The position numbers were made by a program, and so were the translations under genes. Shown here piece after piece: positions 53,001 through 61,481 of a stretch of 64,000 nt of DNA. The stretch's first letter is position 1. The number at the start of each line of letters is the position of its first letter. This stretch comes from Caenorhabditis elegans (Eukaryota > Nematoda > Chromadorea > Rhabditida > Rhabditidae). A model generated the notes under the pieces. It searched no databases. It saw nothing but the letters and a program-made list of their open reading frames with translations, and had not been told where the DNA came from. The DNA is taken from assembly GCF_000002985.6 (NCBI RefSeq), contig NC_003282.8, positions 1,364,001-1,428,000 of the forward strand, given 5' to 3'.

Positions 53001-55845
53001 AATTTTTCGGTTATTTTTCGGAATCCCCGCATTTTTTTTCCACTACAACGTAAATTTTCAGAGCTGTAGCTCAAAATTGCGTGAAATCTGGTGTTTTGGG
53101 TTACTGTAGTCGGTGTTTGCGTACTTTCGGGGCTACCGTAACCCGGAAATTCTGAAACATGAGCTAGAAGCACAGAAAACCGATTTTAGAAGTGAAAATT
53201 TGCGGCAAAATCGAATTCGGTGATGAAAATCAAAGAATATCGACTCTAAAAGCATGAAAAATGTAATTTTTCGGGTAAAAATTCGATTTAGGTCATTTTT
53301 TGATGAAAAATTCAATTTTTCCGGTCAAAAACTATTTCTTCACATAAAAATCCCGATTATTGTTTATTTAGAAGTAAAAAAATGTCATTTTTGGGTGAAA
53401 AATTCAATTTTCGGTATATTTTTTTTCTTCATTCTTTTTGAAATTTTAGAATGAAAAAAAAAACCATTTTTGGGTGAAAAATCCTTTTTTGTAATTTCAG
53501 TATGAAAAATGTCATTTTTTTCGGTAAAAAATATGACTTTAGGTAATTTTTGTAATGAAATTTCCTTTTTTTTTTCGGTTAAAAATCCATTTTTTTGCCA
53601 TTAGCCTGAAAAATGCTATTTTTTAGGTAAAAACCCCGATTTTAGGTCAATTTTTGTGTGAAATTTTCAAATTTTTCGGTTAAAAACTGCATTTCCACCG
53701 CACCTTTTTGCAAATTCTATTCTCCATATTCGAATAATACCAATTCAACACATAATGTGCAGTTTCGGCAGTTCTTCTCGACGTTTTCACATGATTTCCC
53801 TCTATTTCCACAAAAATTTTCTTCTTCGAGCTCGTCGATTTGCCACGATTCCACAAATAACTATCAATATAATAATCGGTATTTTTTAGTCCGTGACGGG
53901 GTTCAACAAGGAAATTCTGAGGCCCTTTACGTGTTTCATCGATTGTCAACGGGAATTCTTTCTGAACTTCATGTTCTTCGTAGCAACGGAAATAAAGGAA
54001 ATGGGCAGCTTTGTTGGGAATTGAGAGATCCGAAGATTTGAGATTGAGAGTTTCTCCGGTGAATGAGGTGGCTGCGGCGACACGCTGCAAAACTTTTTTG
54101 AGACGGTTTTTGCTGGTTTTTTAGAGGATTTCTGTGCAAAAATTGGGGTTTTTTTTCTGTGATTTTAGACGCTTTCTGAAGGCTTTTCGCAGGTATTTGA
54201 AAGTGAGTTTTCGGAATTTTAGGGCATTATTTTGGCTCTTTTTAAGCAGCTTTTTACAGTGAATTTTCTGTGAAATTTCGGCTATTTCTGGTCGATTTTT
54301 GATCGTTTTCAGAGCATTTGAAACTTTACTTTGCCATTTTTAGTGGATTCTCGTTTTAGGTGTGGTTTTTGCTCATTTTCACAGGATTTTTCAAGTAAAA
54401 ATCCTCATTTTTCAGGGTTTTTTTCGGTGAAAAAATGCCATTTTCCGCGATAAATCACCTGCATTGTGGTGACGAGGTGTTCGTCTTCATTTTGATACGG
54501 TACCTTTCTAGTCGGAGTCGGACGCCCTTGATATTTCATTGATGATATTGTAACCTCATTTGCAACCGAAAAATCACTGTTTAAGACCATTTGAGCGTCG
54601 ATTTTCTCGCGTTTCAAAGCCATTTCCATTTCAATTTCCATTGTTTGAGTGTCCATGTGATCGTCGAGCACTGACGCGTCTGGAAATTGAGAATTTTTGA
54701 GATTTTAGGGGTTTTTCAATTAAAATTTGGCCTTTTTCGGGAAGTTTTAGCTTCAAAAATGACATTTTTTGGGAATTTTCTAAATGAAATTTTAATTTTT
54801 TGGGGAATTTTTAGGTTGAAAATTGGATTTTTTGGGTTTTTTCGAAGTGAAATTCGAATTTTTAGAGTTTTTAGCTTGAAAATTAAAATTTTCGGGATTT
54901 TTTGAGTGAAAATCTGATTTTTTAAGAGATTTTAGCTTGAAAATTAACATTTTCAGGTAAAAATCCGGGGTTTAAAGAATTTTTTGGCGAAAAATTGGTT
55001 TCTTAAATGAAAATCGAGTTTTAAGACAAATTTCATAGAAAACTGTAACATTTTCCGGTAGTAGCTTCTGATTTTCAGCCGAAAACTGAATTTTAAAGTA
55101 AAAACCTGAGTTCTAGGCAGTTTCTCCTTGAAAACGCGAGCATTTAGGTTAAATTTTAGAATTTTGAAGTGAAAAAATTACATTTTTTAGGTAAAAAATG
55201 AACGTTTTAATGGGAAATTGCAAATTTAGAGTCGACAATCGACTTTTCAGCACTTTTCCAATGAAAAAACACATTTTTTGATTAAAAACTGATTTTTTTA
55301 AAGCAAAATCGTAAATTTTGGTATTTTCCCCCTAAAAATCGCCAATTTTGCCTGATCATTGAGGATTTTCGCCAATTTTTCCGCGTAAAAATCGCATTTT
55401 CATGTAGAAAATCCAATTTTTACCGATTTCAGTGTTGGAAACATCGATTTCCTCCTCTAAAATCGGGCTTTGGTGGTGTTTCTGGTGAACTTGGAGCTCG
55501 TGCTCGCCTGGGGTCATATCTCGCTCCTGGTCGACTGAAAGTGGCTCTGGTGTCGTGGATTCTGGGACTTTTCTGAAAAAAAACGAGCAAATTTAGAGAT
55601 TTTTAGGAGAATTGGAATAGAAACCCGAGATTTTTAAAGGTTTTTTCACTATTTATAGGTCTAAAGTGCTGAAAATTTTGATTTTTCTTTTATATTTTTG
55701 GATTTTTCTCGTCTACTCACGCCATTTGTGCAGAAATTGTAGATTTCGGTGTGAGTTGAGCTGTAGGAATAACTTTTTCGAAGACTTCATCTTGTTTGGC
55801 GGCGAGCAGCTTTGCGGACGGTGTACGAACTTTTCTCGTCTCCAT
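47096..55845 (-). CDS. unrecognised 620-aa protein
   Basis: Eight exons, 5' to 3': 55845-55721, 55572-55424, 54679-54459, 54084-53704, 51903-51670, 50421-50242, 49213-48841 and 47295-47096. Phases close exactly (1863 nt). A TTTTTTTCAG acceptor stands two bases before the ATG, so it is probably trans-spliced. I do not recognise the family. Visible parts: a polar N terminus (METRKVRTPSAKLLAAKQDE); a Gln/Glu/His-rich region; a folded-looking central region from about residue 240 to 380 (NKAAHFLYFRCYEEHEV, AHYVLNWYYSN, VLVQYHVNYLSDNPIELRK); a segment rich in Arg and Tyr (RRYVMANARKRMHRRMDD); a probably helical region (VCRQMGRRIENRIASMLD); an acidic stretch EDDEDDDDGGHHH; and an acidic C terminus (EEYVEEEVIAEELTEV). 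No signal peptide or membrane segment, so nuclear or cytosolic. Introns contain a minisatellite and palindromic elements. Confidence 0.85.
47343..47457. repeat. palindromic element P19 (right half missing)
   Basis: Left outer and inner arms present; ends in TTCGTTTTGAGACC. Confidence 0.65.
47487..47609. repeat. palindromic element P20 (right outer arm missing)
   Basis: GGGTCCCACCACGAAAACTA / TTTTGTGGCGGGACC inner arms. Confidence 0.72.
47641..47759. repeat. palindromic element P21 (right outer arm missing)
   Basis: Inner arms GGTCCCACCACGAACTTACT / GTTTTCGTGGTGGGACCC. Confidence 0.72.
47806..47980. repeat. palindromic element P22
   Basis: Inner arms and right outer arm clear. The left outer arm is decayed. 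Confidence 0.7.
48241..48360. repeat. palindromic element P23 (right outer arm missing)
   Basis: CAGCTCGCCGAGAGCTTTCA left outer arm, inner right arm decayed (TTTGGTGACAGGACC). Confidence 0.7.
48388..48583. repeat. palindromic element P24
   Basis: Full copy with reversed centre (ACTACAGTAACC). Confidence 0.78.
48615..48735. repeat. palindromic element P25 (left outer arm missing)
   Basis: Followed by the start of another inner arm (GGTCCCGCCGCGAAATG at 48764) cut off near exon 48841-49213. Confidence 0.72.
49262..49380. repeat. palindromic element P26 (right outer arm missing)
   Basis: Begins 48 bp upstream (minus sense) of the exon at 49213. Same half-element form as P27-P29. Confidence 0.75.
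49411..49530. repeat. palindromic element P27 (right outer arm missing)
   Basis: Member of a tandem series P26-P30 with a step of about 150 bp. Confidence 0.75.
49561..49683. repeat. palindromic element P28 (right outer arm missing)
   Basis: Preceded by TTTTGAATTTTCACTACTGA, exactly as in P30. Confidence 0.75.
49865..49983. repeat. palindromic element P29 (right outer arm missing)
   Basis: Nearly identical to P27, differing mainly in CCAACACG for CCACCACG. Confidence 0.75.
50015..50204. repeat. palindromic element P30
   Basis: Full copy. Its right outer arm ends 38 bp from the exon boundary at 50242. Confidence 0.8.
50430..51245. other. intron, AT-rich with AAAATCGTC motifs
   Basis: Scattered AAAATCGTCGAAAATTG units lead into the minisatellite at 51246. 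Confidence 0.5.
51246..51560. repeat. minisatellite, 20-21 bp unit AAAAATTGACTAAAAATCGTC
   Basis: About 15 copies. The first half carries ATCGTC, then AACGTC, then ATCGTT variants in blocks, which shows stepwise local expansion. The minus-strand frame over it (SQFLTIF repeats) is not coding. Confidence 0.9.
51965..52190. repeat. foldback repeat F1
   Basis: GAGTTCTAGCTCAAAATTGC near 52015 against TTTGAAAAATGAGCTAGAAC (about 52105). Inner GGGTTACTGTAGTCGG / GGCTACTGTAACCC. Flanked by ACGAAATTCGGATT and ATCGAATTCGGTGATGAAAA. Confidence 0.75.
52250..52465. repeat. foldback repeat F2
   Basis: Same order of blocks as F1, including both flanks. Confidence 0.75.
53020..53235. repeat. foldback repeat F3
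   Basis: Third copy, same flanks. A further tandem relation links 52790-52980 with 53400-53670 (GGTAATTTTTGTAATGAAAT and neighbours). Confidence 0.75.
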
Positions 55846-56987
55846 TTCTGAAAAAAAATCGTTTGAAAATATGGTTTTTTCGCTGAAAAATAAAGAAAAA
55901 AGACTAAATTTGCCCAAAATTTGAGAAAAAATTTCGAAAAATAAATTACAGTACGCTTTAAAGGGACAGCAGTGAATTTCACCTTCGTGGCGAGACCCGT
56001 TGTGGCAAAAACAGCATGCGCCTTTAAAGTTTACGGTGCTTAATTGAAATTTTGAATTTGTTTTCGAAAACATTCAAATTTCGATCGAATTTTTCGGTTT
56101 TTTCGATTCAAAATCAATTTTCGCTTGATTTTCCTGAGAAAACTACGCATTTCCGACAAAATTCAAATAAAAAGAGCCGCGGGGGCCGTGAGAAAAAATG
56201 TGGCCGAAGAATACAAAAATTCGACGGGAATGGGACGACGGACGGGGCCGAATCAATTGTGTTTTCTCAGCCACAGATGTTCACGGTGAGTGAGGAGACG
56301 CAGTGAAGCGCGCGCGCACGCGACGCGCAACCGCGTCTCGAGTGTGCAAGGTGGGATTGGAGCGCGTTTGTGTGGATAGGGCTGTGTCGATTTACGGAGC
56401 GTCGTGGATTTTTTTTAAAGGGGATTTCCGGTTTTTGAGGAGGATTTTTGTGATTTTTTCCTAGTTATTGGTTAATTTCCAGCAAAAAATGAATTTTTTT
56501 ACGTTAGATTGTAACGGAGAATTTTATAATTCTGCAAATTATAAATATTTATTATTGGTTTAAATTAATTTTTTATCCGAAAAAAAAAACCAAGAAAAAA
56601 TGTTGAAAAATAAATTTTAATGAGTTTTTTGTATTTCGTTTCAAGACCTGCTGAAAAGTTAATCTTCATGTACCTTTAAACTTACAGTAAAATAGTTTTT
56701 ACGGTTTTGAAGCCATTTATTAACAATTTTTCGTACGGAAATTCATTAAAAGTTTATATACTAATAATGAAACCCATTGTCATATTTTTTGGCAAACGTA
56801 ACTCGCAAGTTTCAGTTAAGTTTCAAACTTTGTCAAAAATCAGCAAATAAATGTATTTCGTTGCGAGACCCAACACAGAATTTGCCTCTATGCACCTTTA
56901 AAAATTACAGTACGAAATTAATTAATTTCTTTCTCAATTTCAAGCCAAAATAACTCATTTTCCCTCATTTTTTTTTGCAGAAAAACG
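55846..56987. promoter_or_regulatory. divergent promoter region between the 620-aa gene and the JTB-like gene
   Basis: 1.14 kb between divergent starts. A GC-rich core at 56295-56345 has GAAGCGCGCGCGCACGCGACGC. Two ACCTTTAAA-type motifs (CCTTTAAAG near 56022; CACCTTTAAAAATTACAGTA near 56900) and ACAGTACGCTTTAAAGG (55948) suggest repeats or shared sites. Probable bidirectional promoter; inferred from gene arrangement. Confidence 0.5.
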
Positions 56988-57648
56988 ATGGAATACTGCA
57001 GTACAAAGCAAATTTCCACGTTTGTCCTCGCCCTAATCGGTTTTTCGATTCTCGTATTCTTCATCGAAGAGTACACGGAGGAAAGTGAGATGAACAGCGA
57101 AATGGAGATGAAAAAAGCGTTTTATAGTAAGATTTCCACCTAAAAACTTGGAAAAAAAGTTGAATTTTCAGAGACGGAACACGGCGGAACCACCGGAAAA
57201 CTGGAAAAAGTGGTGACGGAATATCCAGCGGAAGAATGTTGGAAGCATGAGCCATTTGAAGTGGTCACCCAGTGTGCACCGTGCAAGGATTTCGAGATTA
57301 AGGCTATTAAAGCTGGTAGGGAGATAAAGAATTAGGAAAAATTCAGAAAAATCGCAATTTTTACCTTAAAAACCCGCAAAAAACGACTTTTTCACCAGAA
57401 AATCAAAAATTTATCCTATTTTTCCAGGTCATTGCCTAAAAACCGGCTATTTCGATCGTGTAAACTGCTCCAAATCGTCGACAACTGTGCTCCGCCCGTG
57501 TCCATCTCCAAAACAATCCCGCCGCCACGAGTTTTACCTGTTCTACGTGGTAAATGCCGCAATTCTCATCGTGAGCTTCTTGTCGACGACACAGCGGAAG
57601 GCTCAACTCGAACGGGCGGTCTACATGCGACTACCTCAACATTTCTAA
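56988..57648 (+). CDS. JTB-family (jumping translocation breakpoint) type I membrane protein
   Basis: Exons 56988-57126, 57172-57315 and 57428-57648, 504 nt, 167 aa. A TTTTTTTGCAG acceptor lies seven bases before the ATG (probable spliced leader). N-terminal hydrophobic segment QISTFVLALIGFSILVFFI (signal or anchor). Extracellular cysteine-rich part with ECWKHEPFEVVTQCAPCKDF, CLKTGYFDRVNCS and LRPC, matching JTB (WxxEEFxVxxECxPCxxF, GYxEKxxC). A second hydrophobic segment (FYLFYVVNAAILIVSFLS) is followed by QRKAQLERAVYMRL, like the RQRQLDRKA tail of JTB. Human JTB is linked to mitochondria and cytokinesis; the worm role is not readable here. AATAAA at 57761-57766. I have a weak memory of the name jtr-1 and do not assert it. 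Confidence 0.88.
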
Positions 57649-58140
57649 ATTTTTATCGATTTTTTTTGTAGATATATATATATATATATATATATTGATT
57701 GATTGATTTTTGTTGCGATTTTAAACGGGTTTTTATGTGAAAAAAACATGGGAAATGTGTAATAAACGGTGCGAATTTATTGAAAAAAAATTTTTTACGA
57801 AAAAAAAAAATTCATCGATTTTCTTGAATGCTTCTTTCACGTTCGGGGTAATGTACTGTAGTATTACTGTAGTTTAGAAAAAATTGGGTTTTTGTCTTTT
57901 TAAGAGATATTTGTTTAGGGTTAGTGGAGAGATATGGTCGGGATACTGTAGTAATACGGTAGGGGGTACTGTAGGATTTTCGGGAAAATTGAGTTTTTGT
58001 CTTTTGAAGAAGTATTGATCCAGAAACTTCTAGAATTTCCTAGAAAAACCTGGAAACTTCTACAACTTTCTAGAATAGGCTGAAAACTTCTCGACTTTCT
58101 TGAAAGTCAGCAAAACTCCAGGAAAATGTGTAACACGGGT
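57649..58140. other. 3' region of the JTB-like gene and TACTGTAG-rich spacer
   Basis: (TA)n at 57671-57695, polyadenylation signal at 57761, then several TACTGTAGTA-like short palindromes (57851-57975). Confidence 0.5.
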
Positions 58141-58270
58141 TTCTGGCTTCCCTCATAAATTGAAATGGAAGAGTTTGCCGAACTAGGCCATTTTGGCTTG
58201 GCCATATCTGGGGTAGATTCACGGCGCGTCGCGTCTCGATTTTAAATGAAAAACTAAATGCAGGCGAGGC
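58140..58270 (+). repeat. dispersed repeat (second copy of 43760 family)
   Basis: CCCTCATAAATTGAAATGGA, GCCGAACTAGGCCATTTTGG and GATTCACGGCGCGTCGCG. Shares its first half, inverted, with 43760-43825. Confidence 0.7.
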
Positions 58271-58435
58271 AATCGACTTCTGGAGCTGAAAACCTCTTTT
58301 TCTGAAACTACCGTAATCTTACAGTACTCCTACCGTGCCACTATTATACCACTACAGTAGCCCCAACTATGTATATCCCTACACTAACCCCAACTCACTA
58401 TCCTTCCAGAAGCCAAAACTTCACAGACTACATAG

Positions 58436-58853
58436 TGTAAGGATTCCCACCCTTTTCACTTCACATTTTACATAAATAAATACTAATTTATTTGCCTGTA
58501 AATTCTCTCTGATAATTTACAGAAAGAACGGACGAAATCGGTCAAGGACAACGATTTCTACAGCGAGGACAATTCGTGTGGAGGAGAAACTCCAGTTCAA
58601 ACCGCCGCCAAGATGTCGTTGGTCGCATTGTCGCGTCGAGACCCGTCGTCGTTAAAGGCTGCGCCTTTAACCCGGAAATGCCTATATAAGGAGAGGAGGA
58701 CGCTCATTTGAGGATCATTTCTTAACTCTTTAACCCGTTACTTGTCGTTTTCCCTCTTCTCTCGTTTACTCTGTTTCGACGATGCAATTCGTCTGTTCCC
58801 TTTACTTAATAAACCCTTATAAGATCGATCAGTGTGCGTGAGTGGCAGTTACA
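58436..58853 (+). mobile_element. probable solo LTR
   Basis: 418 bp starting TGTAA and ending TTACA (inverted termini). It contains a TATA box (CCTATATAAGGAG, about 58681-58693) followed by CT-rich sequence and AATAAA (58808-58813), the order expected in an LTR (U3-R-U5). No gag or pol sequence lies on either side. A simple 4-6 bp target duplication is not seen. AGACTACATAG occurs at 58425-58435 and 58871-58881, which may reflect insertion into a repeat. Confidence 0.55.
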
Positions 58854-59094
58854 TCCTATACCTTTATTATAGACTACATAGACTACAAACTATGGACACA
58901 CGGAATAAGCGCTTTATATATAGTAAATGATATTTATTAACTAAAGAAAACGGCTTCCCGAAAACATTTTAAAACAAAAAACTAGATTTTAGTGAAAAAA
59001 AAGAGTAGTATACATATATACAGGGGTTACATAAATACATATGTATATACATTAGTCTATACATTCATCAGTATACATCAGCTCAGAGCAAAAA

Positions 59095-61004
59095 TCAGTC
59101 ATAATCCCAAACTTTGTAAACCCATGCTGGACTTGAGCAAAAAAATAGTTGAGCTGGAAGGGGATTGAAGTTGCCTTCGCATCTGAAAAAAGATTAACGT
59201 CTTTTACGGTGTTTCGGTTTAATATTTACGATTTAACATCCACTTTCACTGCATTGTTCCCATTAAAAACCAGCACAAGACAATTATCATTGGCGGTTGC
59301 CATTGCGGACGAGTTGGTCACCCAATTGTAATGTTCGAAAGTGGGAACGGAGCTAAGGAATGTGAAACCCTGAAACGATAGTTTTGCTTTACATAGCTGT
59401 TAAGATTAAATAAAGAGAAAATACGGGTGATACAGAATAGCGAATTCGGAAGCTTCTTGGAGCTATATATAGCTTTCCAGGAGACTCCCACTAAGGCACG
59501 ACTGGTCCGACAGAAAGCCAGCGCGAGACTATTTAAGGCCACAGGCCACTGGAAACTACTGGACTAAAATTAATCCAAGACTGCATAATTGATACCTCAC
59601 CTTCGGAGACATGCAATAAGGTGTACGCGGAGTTGATTGACATGCTTTTGTTCGAATTCCATCAATTCTGGCATAGATGTTGCGATTAGCTGTTTTATTA
59701 CGCTGAACCTCTCCTAGTTCTGTAAAATAAAGCTTTAACACCGAAAAAACAAGTGCAGCACCTTTTTTCGGAAATATTACCTGAAAACTTTTTGAGATCT
59801 TCCGGATACAGTGGAGCTGCTAATAGTGCGTTGTCGGCTGATTCACATGAAGTGGCAGCTTCGTTGTATGTGAATGATCCGGTATTGGAGTTTCGATATA
59901 TCTGATTTTCAAACAAAACATTCTCAATGAAAGTTTGAATTTCTATCTCACCTTCAAACAAACCATTCTGTCGTCTGGATGGATCAGTAGCCCGTTAAAG
60001 TTTCCATTGCAGGAGTAGTTCACTGGAATTATTTAGACGTTAGTTAAAATCCTCATTTAGGTTTAAAAACTTTTATAAGAAATCTTCCATCCGGTGAGTG
60101 TTGCGTAGATTGTGTAGTCGGTGTGGTAAGGCCAATATGGTGGATAGTCATTCACATATAAATGACCCTGCAAGTGGAAATTCACTATGTATGTACCGTG
60201 CTGAGTGGACATCACTTACCGTTGCATTCTGATTATCAAAAGTTGGCGGAATTGCGCCAGTTGGACATGTTCCATTGAGACTGTTCACTTTAAACGCCAC
60301 CACCGACTCATTTGCCGACGTGGTCCTACTAACGAAATCCACATAGTCATAGTCGTAATTGTAACACGTCGAATCATTTTGTTTTGTTCTGGGGGCATTA
60401 CCACACAGTATGGTGAGTAAAAGCAGGCTGCTAAGCATCCATCCCATGTTAGAGAAGTGTTCACCTGCGTGTTGTTGGTGGTGTTGGGTATTCCCCATAC
60501 TAGCATCATTTTCATGTCGGAGATCTGTTATGGAAACTTTGGTTTAGGCATAGACATAGGCATAGGCATAGGCTTATCCATAGGCTTAAAGTTCTTAGGC
60601 TTGGCGCCAGTGGCGAGCGTTAGCTTACAACCGCCTCGCTCAAATGTATTTTGATAAATATGGATATTTAGGCTTAAGCCTCGCCATACCGCCGGTGTGT
60701 CATAAGGATTTCCAATATTTTATTTTTTTCGGGCCCTTAGGCTGGTTGGATTGGGATTTCCAATGTTTTATTCCAGTTGGGCACCCTAAGTCTAAATAGC
60801 TCTTTTTCTTTTCGTTTGCGCTCCAAGCGCAAGGAAAAACCTTCTTGTAACTTTTTAAGAGGGTTAGGCTTAGACTTAAGCTTAGGTTTTTTTTAACTTA
60901 AGCTTAGGGTTAAATCTAACTCGAATTATGGTTTTTACTGAAAATCTTACCACAAAAGTTACTAATCCAAAAACAACAAAAAGAGCAACCAAAATAGAAC
61001 GCAT
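59095..61004 (-). CDS. CW-domain/C-type lectin gene A (frame-shifted relative to paralogue)
   Basis: Exons 61004-60951 (MRSILVALFVVFGLVTFV), 60524-60220, 60167-60071, 60022-59952, 59901-59781, 59719-59601, 59369-59230 and 59182-59095. The CW (PAN-like) half has MKMMLVWGIPN, TWDGCLAACFYSPYC and NDSTCYNYDYDYV. The C-type lectin-like half has TSCESADNALL, ARIDGIRTKACQ, DNCLVLVFNGN and FFCSSPAW. Secreted, probably a pathogen- or glycan-facing protein as in other nematode CLECs. Exon 60524-60220 is 11 nt longer than exons 2+3 of gene B because their 49-bp intron has been lost imprecisely (near 60380-60400), so the original frame breaks after PYCVV. A start in the other frame (60447 or 60498) reads MGWMLSSLLLLTILCGNA and then joins QNDSTC in frame, a possible new signal peptide. 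Could be a truncated working gene or a pseudogene. Confidence 0.7.
60541..60605 (+). repeat. telomere-like TTAGGC variants in lectin A intron 1
   Basis: TTTAGGCATAGACATAGGCA and following CATAGGCATAGGCTT. A second patch with TTAGGCTTAGACTTAAGCTTAGG at about 60865-60910. Confidence 0.75.
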
Positions 61005-61481
61005 TTTACAATTTGCAAAACGGAATAAATGACACTAGCGAACTAGCGGAGCTGCTATGTTTAGTTTGCAATCTGCATTAAGCACGAGGTTTTCGGAGAT
61101 ATTATGCAAGATTTTTTATGTGACAACTGCTTTGTAAAACCAATGATGCGGGAAAGAGAAGCATGAAAGATCAAACCCAATAAAATTAAACAAAGATTTT
61201 AAGCAAATTTGATCAATTTTGTAAAAAGTTTTTTTTTCTCATTTATTGCCCAAAGAAAACTTGGCAATTATGAGTGCCGAATCGGTTTAATTGACAATTT
61301 TTTTAATGAAAAAAAAGTTTTTTAGTGAATAATAAATGGGGTGATATATATACCGTATTTCCTCTATTAGTCTTGCATGCAAGACTAATTTTCGATTGAC
61401 CCGTAGGGGTGCAAGACTAATAGAGGAAAATACGGTATATATATACATCAGATTAGAGCAAAATCAATCATAATCCCTAAT
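61005..61481. other. spacer between lectin genes A and B
   Basis: Upstream region of gene A; partly matches the upstream region of gene B at 63231-63400 (CGGAGCTGC..TGGTTAGTTTGC type sequence). Contains the hairpin at 61350-61436. Confidence 0.6.
61350..61436. mobile_element. 87-bp hairpin element
   Basis: Arms ATACCGTATTTCCTCTATTA (with GTCTTGCA) and TGCAAGACTAATAGAGGAAA (with ATACGGTA) around a 30-base loop that itself begins TGCAAGACTAAT. Flanked by TATATA on both sides. A tiny MITE. Confidence 0.8.

Noticed and set aside
58425..58881. Target-site duplication of 11 bp (AGACTACATAG) for the LTR-like unit
   Set aside because: The second copy lies 17 bp beyond TTACA and is far longer than the 4-6 bp typical of LTR elements; left as coincidence or local repeat.
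59318..59542. 74-codon minus frame (MALNSLALAFCRTS...)
   Set aside because: Lies almost wholly in the intron between lectin A exons 59719-59601 and 59369-59230; identical copy in gene B is likewise intronic.
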